Under the pieces are notes generated by a model, which saw only the letters and a list, made by a program, of their open reading frames with translations, made no database searches and was not told the DNA's origin. 64,000 nt of DNA, taken from Amaranthus tricolor (lineage: Eukaryota; Streptophyta; Magnoliopsida; Caryophyllales; Amaranthaceae). Both the position numbers and the translations under genes were made by a program. This document shows positions 62,713 through 64,000 of the stretch, piece by piece (within the stretch, counting starts at the first letter, position 1; every line of letters starts with the position of its first letter). The stretch is taken from NCBI RefSeq assembly GCF_026212465.1, contig NC_080050.1:5240084-5304083 (forward strand). The letters run 5' to 3'.

Positions 62713-64000
62713 GTTTCGTGCAAAACAAACCAAGTTTGAGCTACTTTTTGCGCAAAAGTGGAAAAAACGCTTAAAAAAACCTTTAAAATAGCAACTTCAC
62801 ACATAATTTCTAGCATATGACTATGCTTTTCAATTCTAACAACTTCAACACAATAATATATACCAAATCGTGTTGTGTGCCAAGTTTCGTGCAAAACAAA
62901 CCAAGTTTGAGCCACTTTATGCGCAAAAGTGGCAAAAACGCTTAAAAACTCTTAAAATCGCAACTTAACACGTAATTTCTAGCATGTGACATGATTTTCA
63001 ATTCTAACCACTTCAATACAATAATATATAAAAAGTAGTGTTGTGTGACAAGTTTCGTGCAAAACAAACCAAGTTTGAACTACTTTATGCGCAAAAGTGG
63101 CAAAAACGCTTAAAAACCCTTAAAATCGCAACTTAACACGTAATTTCTAGCATGTGATATGATTTTCAATTCGAACCACTTCAATACAATAATATATAAA
63201 AAATAGTGTTGTGTGACAAGTTTCGTGCAAAACAAACCAAGTTTGAACTACTTTATGCGCAAAAGTGGCAAAAACGCTTAAAAACCCTTAAAATCGCAAC
63301 ATAACACGTAATTTCTAGCATATGACTAATTTCAATTCTAACCCATTCAACACAATAATATATACCAAATAGTGTTGTGTGCCAAGTTTCATGCAAAAAA
63401 AACCAAGTTTGAGCTACTTTAAGCGCAAAAGTTGAAAAAACGCTTAAAAACCCTTATAATCGCAACTTAACACGTAATTTCTAGCATATGACTATAATTT
63501 TGAATTCTAACCACTTCAACGAAATTATATTTACCAAATAGTGTTGTGTGCAATGTTTCGTGCAAAACAAACCAAGTTTGAGCTACTTTTTGCGCAAAAG
63601 TGGAAAAAACGATTAAAAAAACCTTTAAAATAGCAACTTCACACATAATTTCTAGCATATGACTATGCTTTTCAATTCTAACAACTTCAACACAATAATA
63701 TATACCAAATAGTATTGTGTGCCAAGTTTCGTGCAAAACAAACCAAGTTTGAGCTACTTTATGCGCAAAAGTGGCAAAAACGCTTAAAAACTCTTAAAAT
63801 CGCAACTTAACACGTAATTTCTAGCATATGACTATGATTTTCAATTCTAACCACTTCAATACAATAATATATAAAAAATAGTGTTGTGTGACAAGTTTCG
63901 TGCAAAACAAACCAAGTTTGAACTACTTTATGTGCAAAAGTGGCAAAAACGCTTAAAAACCCTTAAAATCGCAACATAACACGTAATTTCTAGCATATGA
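62713..64000 (-). repeat. 5-mer HOR and partial block at window end
   Basis: A 5-mer at 62713-63554 (842 bp) with TTGAGCCACTTTATG in beta, like the blocks at 43820, 50910 and 56137, then an incomplete block from 63555. The delta end near 63502 has a GAATTC created by one change (TTTTGAATTCTAACC). I saw no other GAATTC in the right array. The satellite continues past the window. Confidence 0.88.

Larger units (their letters stand above)
36700..64000 (-). repeat. Right satellite array, same family, reverse orientation
   Basis: The anchor GTTTCGTGCAAAACAAACC, which is the reverse complement of the left-array GGTTTGTTTTGCACGAAAC, recurs every 166-173 bases, about 161 times. Other shared blocks are also reversed: ACCAAATAGTGTTGTGTG for the left CACACAACACTATTTGGT, and AACGCTTAAAA for TTTTAAGCGTT. 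HOR composition differs from the left: 7-mers at first, then mixed 3-, 4-, 5- and 6-mers. No gene, transposon or unique sequence is seen. The array runs off the end of the window. Confidence 0.97.

Noticed and set aside
1..64000. CRISPR array
   Set aside because: Repeats with regular spacing are present, but the sequence between anchors is itself repeated, with no unique spacers, no cas genes and a period of about 169 bp.
1..64000. CENP-B box
   Set aside because: I looked for the TTCG....A..CGGG pattern on both strands. TTCG occurs within GTTTCGTGC but is not followed by A and CGGG at the required spacing. The only CGGG-like stretch seen is CCTGGGTC in I', which does not fit.
1..64000. Telomeric repeats, rDNA spacer, tRNA or retrotransposon remnants
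   Set aside because: Read through on both strands: no telomere-type short repeats, no rRNA-like sequence, no tRNA-like fold and no LTR or reverse-transcriptase trace. All sequence fits the satellite.

Overview
The whole window is satellite DNA. From base 1 to base 64000, apart from a 100-base run of N at 36600-36699, it is one AT-rich family of tandem monomers of about 169 bp, roughly 375 copies. I find no gene, no RNA gene, no transposon and no unique sequence. Monomer length, total homogenisation, higher-order repeats (HORs: multi-monomer units that repeat as a block) and the lack of any interruption are what one expects of the core of a eukaryotic centromere or a large heterochromatic block. 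A monomer near 170 bp fits many plant and some animal centromeric satellites. I do not recognise the family, and no flanking gene is present, so the species cannot be named.

Left array, 1-36599, monomers read on the + strand by the convention used here. At 1-9471 there are seven units of an eight-monomer HOR (types A-H, about 1354 bp). At 9472-11501 there is an irregular 12-monomer block with two hybrid monomers, followed by a seven-monomer unit lacking type C (11502-12683). Six more 8-mers cover 12684-20820. From 20821 to the gap the array becomes a composite of four blocks: Y (12 monomers, about 2031 bp, carrying five divergent types I-M), Z (9, 1521 bp), W (5, 868 bp, with a fused D/E monomer) and X (8, 1350 bp). 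The order is Y Z W X Y Z W Z' W X Y, with a cycle of about 5771 bp and one out-of-register jump of 8160 bp near 31.39 kb.

Right array, 36700-64000, is the same family in the opposite orientation with different HORs. Three seven-monomer units (about 1187 bp) run from 36717 to 40279. After that come blocks of 3, 4, 5 or 6 monomers (about 506, 675, 843 and 1011 bp) built from five monomer types (alpha to epsilon). Private variants reveal recent duplications: a tandem 843-bp copy at 61027-62712, and copies offset by 4046 and 6745-6746 bp that meet near 59.2 kb.

Nothing here works as an operon or pathway. Any role would be structural: positioning nucleosomes, forming heterochromatin, or binding a centromere protein. 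The many small open frames (66-112 codons) are by-products of the repeat: they recur at the HOR period, overlap monomer boundaries out of register and share the same reading of the satellite. The most notable content is the evolutionary record in the array (nested HORs, hybrid monomers, breakpoints) and the orientation and HOR-class switch at the sequence gap.
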